From Pisaster brevispinus (lineage: Eukaryota; Echinodermata; Asteroidea; Forcipulatida; Asteriidae), in assembly GCA_023634235.1 (NCBI GenBank), contig JAMKCF010000125.1:153771-217770 (forward strand): a DNA stretch of 64,000 nucleotides, in the 5' to 3' direction. Numbering within the stretch: position 1 is the stretch's first letter; each line of letters starts with the position of its first letter. Made by a program: the position numbers and the translations under genes. Positions 1 through 12,274 of this stretch are shown here, in pieces. The notes below the pieces were generated by a model that saw only the letters and a list, made by a program, of their open reading frames with translations, made no database searches and was not told the origin of the DNA.

Positions 1-25
1 CCTAACCCTAACCCTAACCCTAACC
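1..25. repeat. Telomere repeat (CCCTAA)n, left chromosome end
   Basis: About four perfect copies of CCCTAA open the window. Reading the C-rich strand 5'->3' into the sequence is the orientation expected for the left end of a chromosome with TTAGGG telomeres, as in vertebrates and echinoderms. The tract is short, so the assembly probably stops just inside the telomere. Confidence 0.85.
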
Positions 26-600
26 ACAACCAACCCACCCCAAAATACCCCGATCCCTATCAAAAAGTTTCTTTTACATTAGTCTTTGCCTCTTAACTGC
101 AGAGTTTTATTTCTAACCCTCACCCTTGACCCAAATAACCCACCAAAAACACCCTAATCCCTATCAGAGTTTTATTTCTAACCTTCACCCTAACCCTAAC
201 CCCAAATAACTGACCTCAAAACACCATAATCCATTGCAGAGTATTATTTCTGAACTTCACCCTTACCCTAACCCCAAGCAACCGACCAAAACACCCTAAT
301 CCCTATCATAGAGTTTCTTTTACATTACTTTTTCCTCTGAACTGCAGAGTTTTATTTCTAACCCTCACCCTAACCCCAAATAACCCACCCCAAAACACTC
401 TAATCCCTATCAGAGTTTTATTTCTAAACTTTACCCTTACCCTAACCCCAAACAACCGACCCAAAACACCCTAATCCCCTCTCAGAGTATTATTTCTTAA
501 CCTTCACCCTAATCCTAACCCCAAATAACCCACCCCAAAACACCCTAATCTCTATCATGGATTTTCTTTTGCATACTCTTTCCTCCTGGACTGCTGTTTT
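26..600. repeat. Telomere-associated composite tandem repeat
   Basis: A short module recurs at roughly 60-70 bp. It is built from CAGAGTTTTATTTCTAACC, a CCCTAACCC-rich stretch, a segment like CAAATAACCCACC and CACCCTAATCCCTATC. At about 50-110, 300-350 and 555-600 an extra segment containing TTTCTTTTACATTA and a CTGCAGAG-like end is inserted. The units therefore mix degenerate telomere sequence with a non-telomeric block. Copies differ by many substitutions, so this is an old array. Confidence 0.75.
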
Positions 601-2030
601 TAACCACAAAGTTTTATTCCCAACCGTCCAGAAAAAGCATTTGTATCATAACAACAATCTTACAAAGAAACAACGAACATCAAGAAACAAAATTCCACAC
701 ATCCCGAATCATTCGGTCTTTTAATGCTACTCACTACTTCATATGACTACTTTTATTATCAATAATCTTAGAAAAAAACATTAAACATTAAGACACAAGC
801 GTGCAAGCATTCCGAACCATAATATAGTAATACTCGTACACTGCTCTTTCCTTCTTGAATACTACATAGTAAAATGCAGAGTTTCATATTTTGTTGTAAA
901 CTTAAACCCTCCATTTTAACACCTATTGAAAACACATACAATCCCACGCACGAGTTTCACTTACATTTTTCTTTCATTCGTGACTACTGCTCGTACTACA
1001 GCATAATTTTGTTACCAAATGTCCTAAAAAAGAAACAGAAAGAAAGAGCATGTTACCGTAGTTTTATTTTACCAACAATATTAAAAAGAAGATTGACCAA
1101 CATAAAACACCCCGTATTATGAAATGTCTTGTGCATAGTAATCTTTACCTCATGAATAATACCTGCAACGGCAGAGTTTCATTGCCGAATGCCCCCCCCC
1201 CCCCCACACACACACCCTAATCAAGGAGTTACTGTGACATTACTCTTTCCTTTAGGACTGCTGTTTGAAACTGAATCATTTATTTCCAACCTTCCTTTAA
1301 TTATTTTTTTTTAAATAAAGTTAACATCATCTGAATCACGGAATTACTGTCATAACTATTTTCTCACGAATGTAGCCGTTTGTAAACGCAGTTGTTTTTC
1401 AAAATTAACCATAACCTTAACCCCAACCCAACCGAAACACACCCATACACGAATCAATCACTCACCCTTATTAATTTTTCCTTCACTAAAATCATACTTT
1501 TGTTTCCATCTTTCCTCAAACAAGAAAAGAAGGAAAAACATTCATTATCAACACCCAACAGCCTAATCACGGAGTGTCTCTTATTACTGAATTAATACTG
1601 CATAATAACCGAATACTTTTATTACCAGCCAGCCGTACTACACCAAAACTGAACAGTGCAGTGTTCTTGCATCTTCCGTTATAAATACTACATTTAACTA
1701 TAGTTACACACAGTAAAAAAACACCTAAAAACAAGCAAACAAACATTCAACATCAATCAAAATTACCCCGTACCAAATCATGGAGTGTCTTAGAAATTAC
1801 CATTTCCTTCACAACTAACCATACAGTTTTTGTTCCAACATTCCTAAATTGTTTCAAGTCATCCGCGTTTACCCACAGTCTAAACATTCTCAACGCCGCC
1901 ATCGTCACCCCTTCATCGGTTCTTAAAGTCCCCCCCTCCTCCCACCCAATGGGTTCTTTGCTACCGTGCGTCTTCATGGATGCTGCTCCAAGCAGACTAC
2001 ATTGGTTCAGACTCCTTCCTGCAATAAGAA
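601..2030. repeat. Decayed continuation of the telomere-associated repeat
   Basis: Phrases of the telomeric composite repeat recur with growing divergence, for example near 1216-1265 (CCTAATCAAGGAGTTACTG then a TTTCCTT block), 1562-1580 and 1770-1830. A 14-C run at 1192-1205 is followed by a short CA repeat. Small open frames here are threonine/asparagine/proline-rich readings of repeat DNA and are not genes. Confidence 0.5.
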
Positions 2031-4150
2031 AAGTCTGTTCCCCTTTTCATTAATATTACCATCAAAGTTACTTAGTGGACTCAAACCAATATCTCCATAA
2101 TCTTTGTGTGTAAAACACTTTAATTTTTTGTGAAAAAAATGATTAAAAATGCAAACAAGGTAGGCTGTAATAATTTTGCTTCAGAATAGTATAAAGGTAA
2201 TATTAACTAGGCATCCACGTTTTGTTTTGCTTTCCATTTGAGGATTTTAACATTACAAAATGCTGAGAAATGTATTTTATTGTTGTCAAAGACGAATAAT
2301 AAAACATTATACATATCAGACAAATCCACAATACAAGCAAATAAAACATCCAAACACAACTTGGATTTTAAACTTTCTATATCAATTTACAATACTTACA
2401 GCTACCAGAAACTTTTGATGCTTGTTCTTACTATAAACCTTTTAAGCAGAGATGACTAAATTTAGGAATATATACGAATATTGGATGCAATTGAGTGCAT
2501 TGGTCTTAAATATAAACACGAGGTGACATCTGGACATTCCTTTTCACGAGGCAAAGCTGAGTGAATCGGAAAAGCCAGATTTCATCGATTGGTTATAATC
2601 TGAGACCAATGTACCAACAAAACGCATTCAACGTTTGTTTTATATACCAGTACTTTTCACACACAGATTCCTTAAAATAAAAAAAATAGGCACGGAAACT
2701 TGTCCACCCCCACACTCAACCCTAACGGCTCAACCCTTATGCTAACCCTAACCCTACCTCTAACCCCAACCCTCATCATAGCATTTAAATCACGAGGGGC
2801 TCTTCGGAACTTGTCGGAAAATAGACATTTCGGAATTTGGAGAAATAAAACATTGAATGCATTTCGTTACTTGTCGCAGAAAACAGTTACCGGCTATTCC
2901 ATTTTTTCCTCGGTTTTTACCTCATAAAATGGAATAGTCCAGATTTCACCTCGTTATCATAAATTCTGCAACAATGCGCTCCTTTAACTTTGCAGCCAAT
3001 ATGTGTAGGCCTATAGTTTGATGTTATTACCACTACTGTGCAGTTTCATGTAAAGCGACTAGCTTTTCAACCTCACTTAATAATTAATGTAAACAGTTCC
3101 TCTAAAGAAGACCACCAACCCGATTCCACCACCCACCATCAAAAATCACTGACCCCATTCCATTTTCCCCCAAGAATCATCACGAACCGTAATTCATTGA
3201 CAGAAACTCTACGATGTTTTCAAAATAACATTCCTGTCATTCTTTCTATTCTTGAGACATTTTCATTTTTATTCTATTACCTGTTGATTTGTAGTGTTAA
3301 TTCTAGAAAGAGCAGCGGTATACATGAAATTCCTATGTCCTAAATTAACGGTAACTTTTGCAGCCCTACATAGCTATCAAACTGTACCCCCGAAAAGCCG
3401 TGTTGTCCCGTAAATTACAAATGAATAAATACCGAAGGAAATAACCACAACTTAGAGCTTGTATCCCTTTTCTAAAAATAATTGTAATTGTGGCAAAATG
3501 CCTGTTTGTTTTATTTGTGTAAACTATTTAAAAATCAAGGATAATTGAGGGCGCTATTCGAAACTAATTTGCATATTTGAATATCTCAGTCATTACAAAA
3601 CGTCCACATAATAAAAATGGCCACTAAGCTATTTAAGTAAAAACTATTCATAATAAGGTCTTTTGTAAACGGTGTTTAAATAATTCAATTTACCTATAAA
3701 TAAGAGATCCCACTCAAGTTGAATTTAAACCAGGTAGGCTATTTAAAGTGCATACAGTTCAAATTAGTTTTTTAAAGTAATATTAATAGCCTTCGTGTTC
3801 AAATAGTAAAACACGTTTTGTAATGCTATAATAAATTTAGCAAATTACCAACAATGTTATTGTTATTATTATTATTGCACTTAGTAAACTAGAAAAGACC
3901 AGTATTACCAGTGGTTTCCAAATATTATTACAAATGTACAAAAGAGTATTACAAATGTACCCTACCTTAAATTGTTGAGAATGGTACACAAGCCCCCGAC
4001 AGCAAACGTTCCCATTGCACATACCACACACTACTCTGAAAACTCCCGGCATATTTGACCCCCCCCCCCCCCCCCCATCCCAGGGAGCCTGATCCATTTC
4101 TTGGCCGACTCGGAAACTGTTAAATAAAAATTGGATTCTAGCTCGGATTC
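2031..4150. other. AT-rich subtelomeric spacer with no gene seen
   Basis: No convincing exon was found. The stretch contains a short internal telomere-like tract (2,700-2,780), scattered fragments resembling a dispersed element with AGATTTCACCTCGT and ATTCTGCAACAA (about 2,500-2,600 and 2,940-2,980; a relative lies at about 15,430-15,475), and an 18-C run at 4,059-4,076. Confidence 0.45.
2700..2780. repeat. Interstitial degenerate telomere-like tract
   Basis: Several CCCTAA/CCCTAAC units are mixed with ACCCTACCTCTAACCCC-type variants, in the same orientation as the terminal telomere. It could mark an old chromosome end or a repeat captured from one. Confidence 0.55.
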
Positions 4151-4194
4151 TGCGTCAGTTAAGTCGACCCATTTATGGGTAATTTTGAACAATA

Positions 4195-4560
4195 TTTCGG
4201 GTCACACTGACCCAAAAACAGTCAGGCCCCCTTGGGACCCGGTTCAATTTCAGCAAGAAGTAGTTTGAAACAATATTCTGCGGTATGTTCGACAATAACT
4301 CCTGAACTAAGCGTGCTAGAGAGACACAACTTGTACCTGACTCTTCCTTTGGTGTTCCTCCATTCGAAAATCAGGCTTTTGGGGCCACTTTGTGCCATCT
4401 TCAGACCGGAAATGACCAGCATGTTGGGATACTCCGAATGATGCCCAACAACGGGGCTTTTGTACACAGAGCTGTCAAAGATCGAAATACAAAAACAAAG
4501 ACAGTCAAATCACCCTCAGAATAATGCTGGATCTGCTCATCTCATGGGCTCTCACTTTGT
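4195..4560. repeat. Diverged single-copy relative of the 442-bp satellite A unit
   Basis: The order of shared blocks matches satellite A collinearly. These include AATAACTCC...GTGCTAGAGAGA, a block like ACCTGACTCTTCCTTTGGT, CCATTCGAAAATCAGGCTTTT, AGACCGGAAATGACC, CTGTCAAAGA, AAAAACAAAGACAGTCAAAT, CACCCTCA and GGATCTGC, ending at GGGCTCTCACTTTGTCT. Each has a counterpart at the same relative place in the units at 34.3-50.6 kb. Identity is clearly far below the near-identity between array units and there are small indels. It is a lone copy in opposite-strand-neutral context, about 30 kb distal of the array. Confidence 0.8.
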
Positions 4561-7070
4561 CTTCGTTCGTTTTCTTTTTTGTTTTATTGTGACGTTTTTG
4601 TAGGGGATGCGAGCGGTGAGAGAGTATGGCTAATACGACCACCATTTAAAAAAAAAAATTAAAGATGAGCCAATTTATTGACATAAATATTTAACTGCAA
4701 TGATTTGTTGTACATTCAATATGTTCATTTTTGGGAGTAACGTTTTATTTTTTGTTAAGGCTAAAACTAGGCTATAACAAAATAAAAATAGTAAACAAAA
4801 ATCAAGGTAACAAAACATAATGTGCAGTGAATTTTTGTTGTAACGGGGGTGTTATAGGTGTTGCAAAACATTAGCCAAGTCGAGAGAGGATGGTAAAGGA
4901 GATTCATACCATCTCTTTGATCTTGACAATTAATGATAACCAAAATTACGTTTTCCCTTCCAGCCTCGCTTTGGGTTGTGTTGGTTTGAAATGATACAAA
5001 CACAATGGCTGAACAGTGATACCCGACGGGCATCAACATTTCGTCTTGATGACTTTGGAATGCATTGTATTATGAATGGCATCTAGAGGTGCCAAAATGT
5101 TCTGGAGGTTTTATAAATTTGGTGGTCGTGCGTGTACGACGATAGTAAATAATTGGTTGACTTTTTGCAGGAAAGTATAGTGGCCTGGAACAGTTGAAAA
5201 AAGGGACCAAGTTATTGTGAAAAACTACGTAAACAAGTTTGAAAAATGTACCTTTCTGTAAACGCGCATGCAGGAAACGCGCATGCTCAGATCTACGTAA
5301 ACAATTGGGATGTCTGGCGCCATCTAGCGCTCCCAAACCTCTAAATGAATGTTTGTTAAAAGAGAGAAAAAAAAAATAAATTTTTTTTGTTTTAACTTAG
5401 TTGATGCAACTTCAGTTATAACCAACCCCGTACCTTTTGTTACCAATAGAGGGCGGAAAAATCACACAAACTTACCTTTTCAGGGGAACGAGATGGAAGA
5501 CGCTTACTTGAGCCGGCTGAGATAAAAAAAAAGTAACAAACAAAACAATAGAAAAGTTTGAAGTCAAACTGAAACCACAATTAATTAATGCTTAAACTCA
5601 CCCTCCCGACGTCACCCCAGGACGAGACCCTAACACCCTTCCCCACCACAACCCAAGTTGTAATCCAAGGCTCCCCCAACAAATGAATCTCCCCCTTTTT
5701 TTTCACTGACATTTTTAGTCAAAATGCTTCCGAGAATGATATTCAGTTGTTATAAACCAGTTCAATCAATGAGGTATTGGATTGTTTTGTTTCAGATGAT
5801 GCTCCATCTAGGGTTGTACTACCTTTTGTTTGACCTGCATTTTATGTTCAAGCATTTCATCCCTTTTTGCCATCTTTTATTGACACTTGTTAAGCCCACT
5901 CACTGCAAACTTGTTCCAATATCCTCTAACTGCAAATTGGTTTTGTACTTGACTTTCATTCAGTTTAATTGTTCGTTTTGCAAAAGGCAGCGCTTGATAA
6001 AGAGTGTTGACCATTTTAAAATGTTTCATTAAATTGCCCGTTATATTGCTTTGAAATACACTGTGCTCTGCGTGTCCTAATTATGTTACAAACTTGTCTA
6101 ATATTGAAGTACAAGATGGCTGCTCACTGTTAGTGAAAGGTCTGCACTGCAAACACATTACAATGCAGGTTTATTCTAATCCACTGGGAAAAAAGACACA
6201 CAAGTACAATTTATTTTCTTTTATTTCACAACAAAAAACACACAAGACACAATTTGTTTTCCTTTATTTCACTGAAGAAAGATACACAAAGCCACATGTC
6301 ACACATTATAAGCTGGATATGAATTAGAAACACACCACACTGAAGTGATTTAGGTTAACCATCATTTGACCATAAAACTGTTTTGTACAATTTTTGTTTT
6401 CTAATCAGTGCTTTCAGTAATGAAGGTTCATGTTTTCCTCGTGATTCATCACAGAGAGTCAAGTTGTAAAACATTGTAATGTGAAATTCGTTATAAGGGT
6501 TTCAATCATAACTAAAATGTGTTAAAGTACAACAAGATTTAATACTTTCACAAAAAAATATTGAGAGAGAGAAGATTGGTTTGACTGTTTTTAGAATCCT
6601 ATTTTGACGTCCATTGAGGTTTGCATGATTCAATCCAGGCATCTATTTCCCCACTGACCTTGCAACTAAACTTATTAAACAAATACTCGAAGATGTAACT
6701 TTTGTATGAGTTGCCAACCCATGATAAAATGTGTAATTAGTGACAAATATTTATGAGTCAATAGAAACCAACTTAAACGTTTTGTATTCTTTATGAGATG
6801 TGATGCCTTCACCTAAAACATGAAAATCAATGAATCTCTGTAGACCTTTATTGCACTGCTGCCTCCTTTGTCAAGTTCCCTGCTTGCAATAATAATAGAT
6901 ATCCTCATACCAAAGTGGGACCAGACTAATTTGCTCACTCTTAGAACATCTCGGTCAGAATTGACTCAATCGGGTCAGAGGGGGCCTGACTAAGCGCTTC
7001 CTACATTTGCATCTTGCAATCAGAGAGATTTTGTACAACAATCAGAATTAGATTCAGCATAATAGGGAAC
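4561..7070. other. AT-rich spacer with no gene recognised
   Basis: No exon could be supported. Visible items are a direct repeat of CGCGCATGC separated by 6 bp at about 5,262-5,286 (NRF1-like half sites) and an imperfect ~57-bp tandem duplication at about 6,186-6,290 (ACACAAG...CAATTTRTTTTC...TTTATTTCAC). Short ORFs here lack motifs and splice context. Confidence 0.4.
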
Positions 7071-7152
7071 ATAATCAGTGAGAATTTCAGGTAGACTTTC
7101 AAATTTATTGATCAGAACATGGACAGATTGGGTTATTTTCAGGGAACTTTCT

Positions 7153-7299
7153 GCAGAATCAGGGAGAGTTGGCAGCTCTGCTGACCAACTTATGGGTCAA
7201 ACTGAAGTGGAATCTGAGCTAAAATCCCATTTTAAATCACTTCTGAATCAGCAGCTGGAATTCCAGTCATTTCTGACCAAGGAGTTTCTTAGAGTGTAA
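7153..7299 (+). pseudogene. Possible terminal exon fragment, unrecognised
   Basis: A frame open to TAA at 7,297-7,299 follows a plausible acceptor (GGGTTATTTTCAG, AG near 7,142). It reads as a polar, glutamine/glutamate/leucine-rich helix with LLNQQLEFQSFLTKEF near its end. No family is recognised. Another frame of the same stretch is also partly open, so coding status is doubtful. It may belong to the decayed gene fragments spread over 7-14 kb. Confidence 0.25.
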
Positions 7300-7357
7300 T
7301 TGCAATGGATTGACAATGTAGATGCTTCGAGACAGAGCTGTCTGAGAATACTAATAC

Positions 7358-7432
7358 CTTGCATGTTGCTGCCTTGTTGAGCTGAGACGTCAGTTATATC
7401 AGGTTGTTCTCTCCCTAGCTCATCACTCTCCA
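7358..7432 (-). pseudogene. Exon-like segment, paralogous to the one at 8.7 kb
   Basis: On the minus strand an acceptor (TTTAATTGTATGCAG) precedes a 75-nt open segment reading ESDELGREQPDITDVS and further polar residues, followed by a donor at CAAG|GTATTAG. The same phase and the ESDEL.../ITDV pattern recur at 8,711-8,760, where the frame is closed by TGA after a TDV motif. Two copies with matching acceptor phase suggest a duplicated exon of an unidentified gene on the minus strand. No function can be given. Confidence 0.35.
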
Positions 7433-7439
7433 CTGCATA

Positions 7440-8700
7440 CAATTAAAAGAAGAAAGAAAAAGAATAGTTAAACAAAGTTTCAAGTTTTATGAATGACTGA
7501 AAGGCAAAGTACAGGACAGAGCCCTAAACAGACATGAATGGATGCTCTTCAAAGAGCTGGATTACACCAAGGGGCAAGTTCGAGCAGCAACCATTTGTCA
7601 ACCACTAGGTTACCTATGCATGGAATACATCCTGGGTACCAGGCAAAATCGCCCAATGGTCGACAATAGTCAACTATAGTCCCTTGATCGAACTTGCTCA
7701 TTGATGAAACATACCAACATCACTTCATATTAAGTGATGAGACGAAGGAAACGTTTTGACCAAAATGTCAGTGAAGTAACAAGGGGGGCACATGCCCCCC
7801 CTCCACAATTATTGTCAGTGCCCCCCAAAGTGCCCCCCACTAAATTGGAACCTGCCATTACGTAGATCAAGATCTTGTTTTTTTATAAAGAGCAAATGGA
7901 ATCTCTAGTTGATTTGCCTATAGTTGATTTGTGCCCCCCCCCCCCTAAAATAACCAGTTAGTAACGCTGCTGCAAATCGTCCTCAAACATTTCACTCTCA
8001 TCAAGTTACAAACATAATGCCCTTTCTTGTCTTCTCTCCATGGGATTTGTGGCTAGAAAGTAAAGTGATAAAGTTGGCTTTTATGAGAGTCCTTCACAGC
8101 CAGACTTAATAAATTAAATGAAATTTGTCATTCAAGGTAAAAGTCATATTGTCTTCTTTAAATGGCTTTTTTCAGTAACTTTTTGCAGAAGCACAATGTG
8201 ATAAGAGAGCATGTGATAATACCTTGTAATGCTCAGAAAAGCCCTGGCTTGTTAATCAGTGTTTGGATCAGTATGCTCTGGTTGTATTCAGCACCCAATT
8301 TCATCAAAACAAAATGCCTAAGCATTTTCAGCTTATCAAAATATGCAGAGTACCAGGCAAACATTGTACATTTAACATTGTAGCTGTTAACCTTAATCTG
8401 GTAAGCATAATTTTGTTGTGCTTAGCTGCTTTTAGTACTTGCCTGAAACACTTACAAACCCGTACCCAGCCTGGACTGAATTGAGTTATTTCAGAGGTAT
8501 CCAGATTCCTGAACACATAAACAAAACTTCTACATCTACAAGATTGCTCTACACTTTGACCCAGTTGAGGCAATGAGTAACTGGTTTTGGATGTGGGAAC
8601 TGATTGTCTGTGCGTATTTGAACAAGGGTCTCAAACCGCTTGGATGCTGTCTTTTGCACTCTTAATCAGAGCAATGATGAAGATCCAACAGGTTGACAAG
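7440..8700. other. Spacer with a C-rich insertion-like element
   Basis: No exon is supported. At about 7,770-7,975 lies a segment dominated by G6 and C6-C13 runs (GGGGGGCACATGCCCCCC and later C tracts), ending near GTAACGCTGCTG. It resembles the G-run element at 9,200-9,475 and is probably a small non-autonomous transposon. Confidence 0.35.
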
Positions 8701-8710
8701 TCCAGTGAGA

Positions 8711-8760
8711 TCAGACGTCAGTCCTCATCTTGTAGTCTTCCCATAGCTCACCAATCTCCT
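8711..8760 (-). pseudogene. Exon-like segment, paralogue of 7,358-7,432, closed by a stop
   Basis: After an acceptor (TTTTTGGTGTAG) the frame reads EIGELWEDYKMRTDV and then TGA at 8,711-8,713. It aligns with the exon-like segment at 7.4 kb (ESDELGREQPDITDV) in the same phase. The stop could be a true C-terminus or a disabling mutation; without the rest of the gene this cannot be decided. Confidence 0.3.
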
Positions 8761-9194
8761 CTACACCAAAAACACATAAAGGGGATTACAAAATAAAGAT
8801 GAAACATACATTATTGTAAAACTCTATGCATTTCTGATAAAGGCAGGATTCAGGATAAAGCCATCATTCTCTCTGGATAAGTTTCAATGCAAATTTGTTT
8901 AATTTGAAAAAAAAAAAACCTTTATCAATTTCTTCTGGCATCAAGGTCATCTGAATTCTAAAATTGGAGCTATTAATGATAAGGTCATCGTTCTCTTTAA
9001 TACCATGAACAATCTGAAAGCGACTATTTCTATTGTTTCAAATTAAGAACAAAATGTGCATTTTCGTTTTAAGATGTGTCTAATCTTGAACAGTTTTACT
9101 TGTCATCTGTCAATTTACATTTTTTGACTTTAAACTTCTTAAGATATGATGATTAACTTGTTTTGACTAAACACAATAAAATCCTGAATCCTGC

Positions 9195-9480
9195 CTCGGC
9201 TCAGCGGCGTAGCCAAGACTCTTTCAGTTGGGGGAGGGGAGGCCCGAGGGGGGGGGGGGGCATTGCTTTTTAGTGGGGGGGGGGGCAGGGGTGCTAGGGT
9301 TTGTCAGTGGTGGGGGTCATGCTTTTATTTTGGAAAGGGGACTCTGGTGGTTTAGGAAGGATATTACAAAGCACTGACTTGGCATTGAAAAAGTTACCCC
9401 ACTTGACCATTGAATCAGTGGTGCAACTGGGGGGGGGGGGGGCACAAAATTGATGTCGGTGCCCCCCCCCCCACCCCGAT
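9195..9480. mobile_element. Poly-G/poly-C bounded dispersed element
   Basis: The segment begins at CTCAGCGGCGTAGCC and contains G runs of 9-14 at about 9,249-9,262, 9,277-9,288 and 9,431-9,442, then a C run at about 9,464-9,472. The start (CAGCGGCGTAGC) resembles the reverse complement of the end of the element at 7,770-7,975 (GTAACGCTGCTG). These are likely two members of one short repeat family; no coding capacity is seen. Confidence 0.4.
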
Positions 9481-9978
9481 AAGGGATAACAAGAGAATGA
9501 TCCTTTTTAAAGCTTCACTGTGATCATGTTTTTTAAACGATTTTTCTCATGCACAGAGACAATGTATTTGTTTTTATGAGCATGTCAGATTATTGTAGAA
9601 ATGCATATCAAGAGCCCTGAAAAGAGGATTGTTTAGAAATAATGCAAGTGGAATCTACAGTGTTAATTGGCCAGAAGTGTGTCTCCCCACCCTAGAAAAT
9701 AGTCTTCCTCTTTATGTCCCCTCAAAATTTACCCACATTTCGGCGCAGTATCAAATCACTAAATATCTTCCATTTCAGTTTCTTAGAATCATTATACCAT
9801 GACGTATTTGTCCCCAGTAGCCTAGTATTCAGTGCTTAAAACTGCTCAACATCAGAGATTCTTGGAATAAAACAAAGAGGGGGACTGATACAAGCTTGAA
9901 GAAGGCAATGTAAGATGAAGAAGAGATTGACTCTGGGTGAGTGTTGTCTTCCCAATGCATTTGAGATGATGTACACAG

Positions 9979-10126
9979 AATTGAAAAGCAACAAAAGTTC
10001 CTTTTGGAGCGCCTTTGCAAAGTAGAACAGCTCAAGGAGAAACAACTCAGAGAATTGTTGATGGGAATGCATGAAATACAGGACCAGTGTCTAGTGACGA
10101 CAAGGCAGGAAAGAATTAACAGATAG
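9979..10126 (+). pseudogene. Coiled-coil terminal exon, orphan
   Basis: An acceptor (GATGTACACAG, AG at 9,977-9,978) leads into 48 open codons ending at TAG (10,124-10,126). The peptide is strongly helical and charged: it opens IEKQQKFLLERLCKVEQLKE and continues with KEKQLRELLMGMHEIQDQ. No start codon is in frame; an in-frame TGA lies just upstream of the acceptor, as expected for an internal or last exon. Such Q/E/K/L-rich ends are common in Myb/SANT-like transposon-derived proteins, but the resemblance is generic. Upstream exons were not found, so it may be a relic. Confidence 0.4.
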
Positions 10127-11690
10127 ATAGTTCACTTTATTGAGGATGTTTTACAAAACCAGTTATACTTCAGGATGACCCAATTAAGATAAAGAAAGGA
10201 ATAAATACCAAACAGTTCACAGTTGGCTTTGGTAATAGTGAGTTAAGGTCTAAACAGATGTTGACCAAGTAGAGTTTAGAGAGAAAAAGTGGTACGTAAA
10301 TACATGTACAAGAACAAAGATCCATGACATGTTTGACATCACGTTCAAGTTTGATGTAACGATCAAATTTCAGTGTAAGTAACACAGAAAAAAAGTATTG
10401 TTTTTGTCCTGATGAGAATGAAAGTGAAGGACAGTTCAGGTACTCAAGTATGAAACAGACTATTGAACTGTTGGATTGAGGTTCATCCTGATGATAGATT
10501 TGGTTCAAGTTGGGTCTTGTGCTAATCGAGTCAATAATGTATGGCTACACAGCTAGCTCTGATGAGCTCTTTTATTGTGCGCCCTCTAGTGTCACTTAGT
10601 TGCCAATCCAATGAGTTGGATCGCGAATAGCAAAGTTGAAACAAAGTGGTGAAATAAAGCTGTGATGAAGTTTACATACTTGGAGTGCATGCAGTGGAGT
10701 AAAAGCACAACCAAGAACCTGACAAAAGTTTGACTCAGGTCAAGTCTATCCTGATGACAGAAAAAAAAACCAGAAGATATTTTAGATTTGGAGAAATGTG
10801 GAGTACAATCACCTGAGTCCATTGAGGAAAACACAGGAGAGAAAGAAATGTCAAGCTCTCCTTCAACGCTTGCTGTCAAGATTTAAAGATGGATGTTCAA
10901 TCCAGTTCCATAGAGAAGTAAAGAGAAAGCAAGGTGCAGCACTTTGAATTTGAGAATTAGACAGTGCTAGGTGTAGCTCCTACAAAATTAGACAGTGTTG
11001 AAGGTTTTTGAGCAAAACAGTCTTTTTTTCATACTGATCAACATTGGCTATAAAATCCCAGAATCAAAAGAATCTGAATGTTGGTGTCCCTTCTGCTTTT
11101 TTTTCATCAAAGCACACTGTCAATTAAAAAACTGTGAGGAAAAGTGTTCATGTTAATGATCTTTCTCATTTTCTGATTGTGTGTAGTTAAGTATGTTTCA
11201 GTCTACCTTTGAGTCTTTGGAACAGTACCTTACATGTTAAATGGCAAAATTAAATTATATACATGATCTGCAAAAACCCTTCACATGGTGAACTGTTTCC
11301 TTTTATAAAAGTGACCATTTAAAATGAAAGGAAGCTCAGTACAGTTTTTCAAATGTTGTTGGAGAATTAATCCAACGGTTCACACTATAGTGAATGAGGC
11401 TATTTGTAAAGAGTTCAGTATCAATGATAATTTGGTAAGTAGAAGCTAAAATTAAAACAAATTACCATGTGATGGGTTCCAAGAAAGCATCGCAAATCAA
11501 CTAATGATAAGGGCAGAAAATGTAAGTTCCAACCAATAAAAATGAAAAACCAAACCTCATAATACATTACATAGTGTCTAGATGCAAGAACTACATCAAC
11601 CATGTCAGCAAACTTGTGTTTTACAAAATCAGCAGACAATGCCAGACAATTAAACTTTAAAATTAACCAAATGCCTATTGAAGACAAAAC
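10127..11690. other. AT-rich spacer with no gene recognised
   Basis: Only short motif-free open frames occur on both strands. No tRNA-like boxes, tandem repeats or inverted repeats of note were seen by eye. Confidence 0.4.
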
Positions 11691-12274
11691 CTCTCAACTA
11701 TAATCATGAAATTGATAAAATAATGTAAACGAGATTGGTCAAACTTTAGATTATGAAGCAAGTCAGCATTTAAATTGGAATTGTTATTCTGATGACCATC
11801 GCCACAAGAATCCAAGTCCAGCTGCTGACTCAACTCAATCATGACACTTCCAACAAGAAGCAAACGTGAGATAAACCAATAAGTAGTATTGACCAAACTG
11901 CTCTTGTAAATCTAACATCCTTGAAGTAAACTTGCTGAAAACATCAGCAAATGATGCATGCAATCTAACGTCTCATTTTGTACATCAAGTTTGGATGTAT
12001 TTTTCAAGGGGTCTGTGACATACCCTGTTTGTCTTCTATCATGAATCTTCAGACCTGGCTTTATTGCCCTTCATTTTCTGAATTACACATCAAGAGTAAA
12101 GCAAGAGTAAAGCAACTGATTCAAGAGACGTTAAACAGCATCATGTCCCAAAAGTTACAATTTTTGTGAAAGTCAATTATGATTATGAAATACGAGTTTT
12201 GTTCTCATTTCTACATTTATTTTTAAATGGGGACAACTTTTAAAAAACATGTGGCAGATCCAAGGGCAGACATT

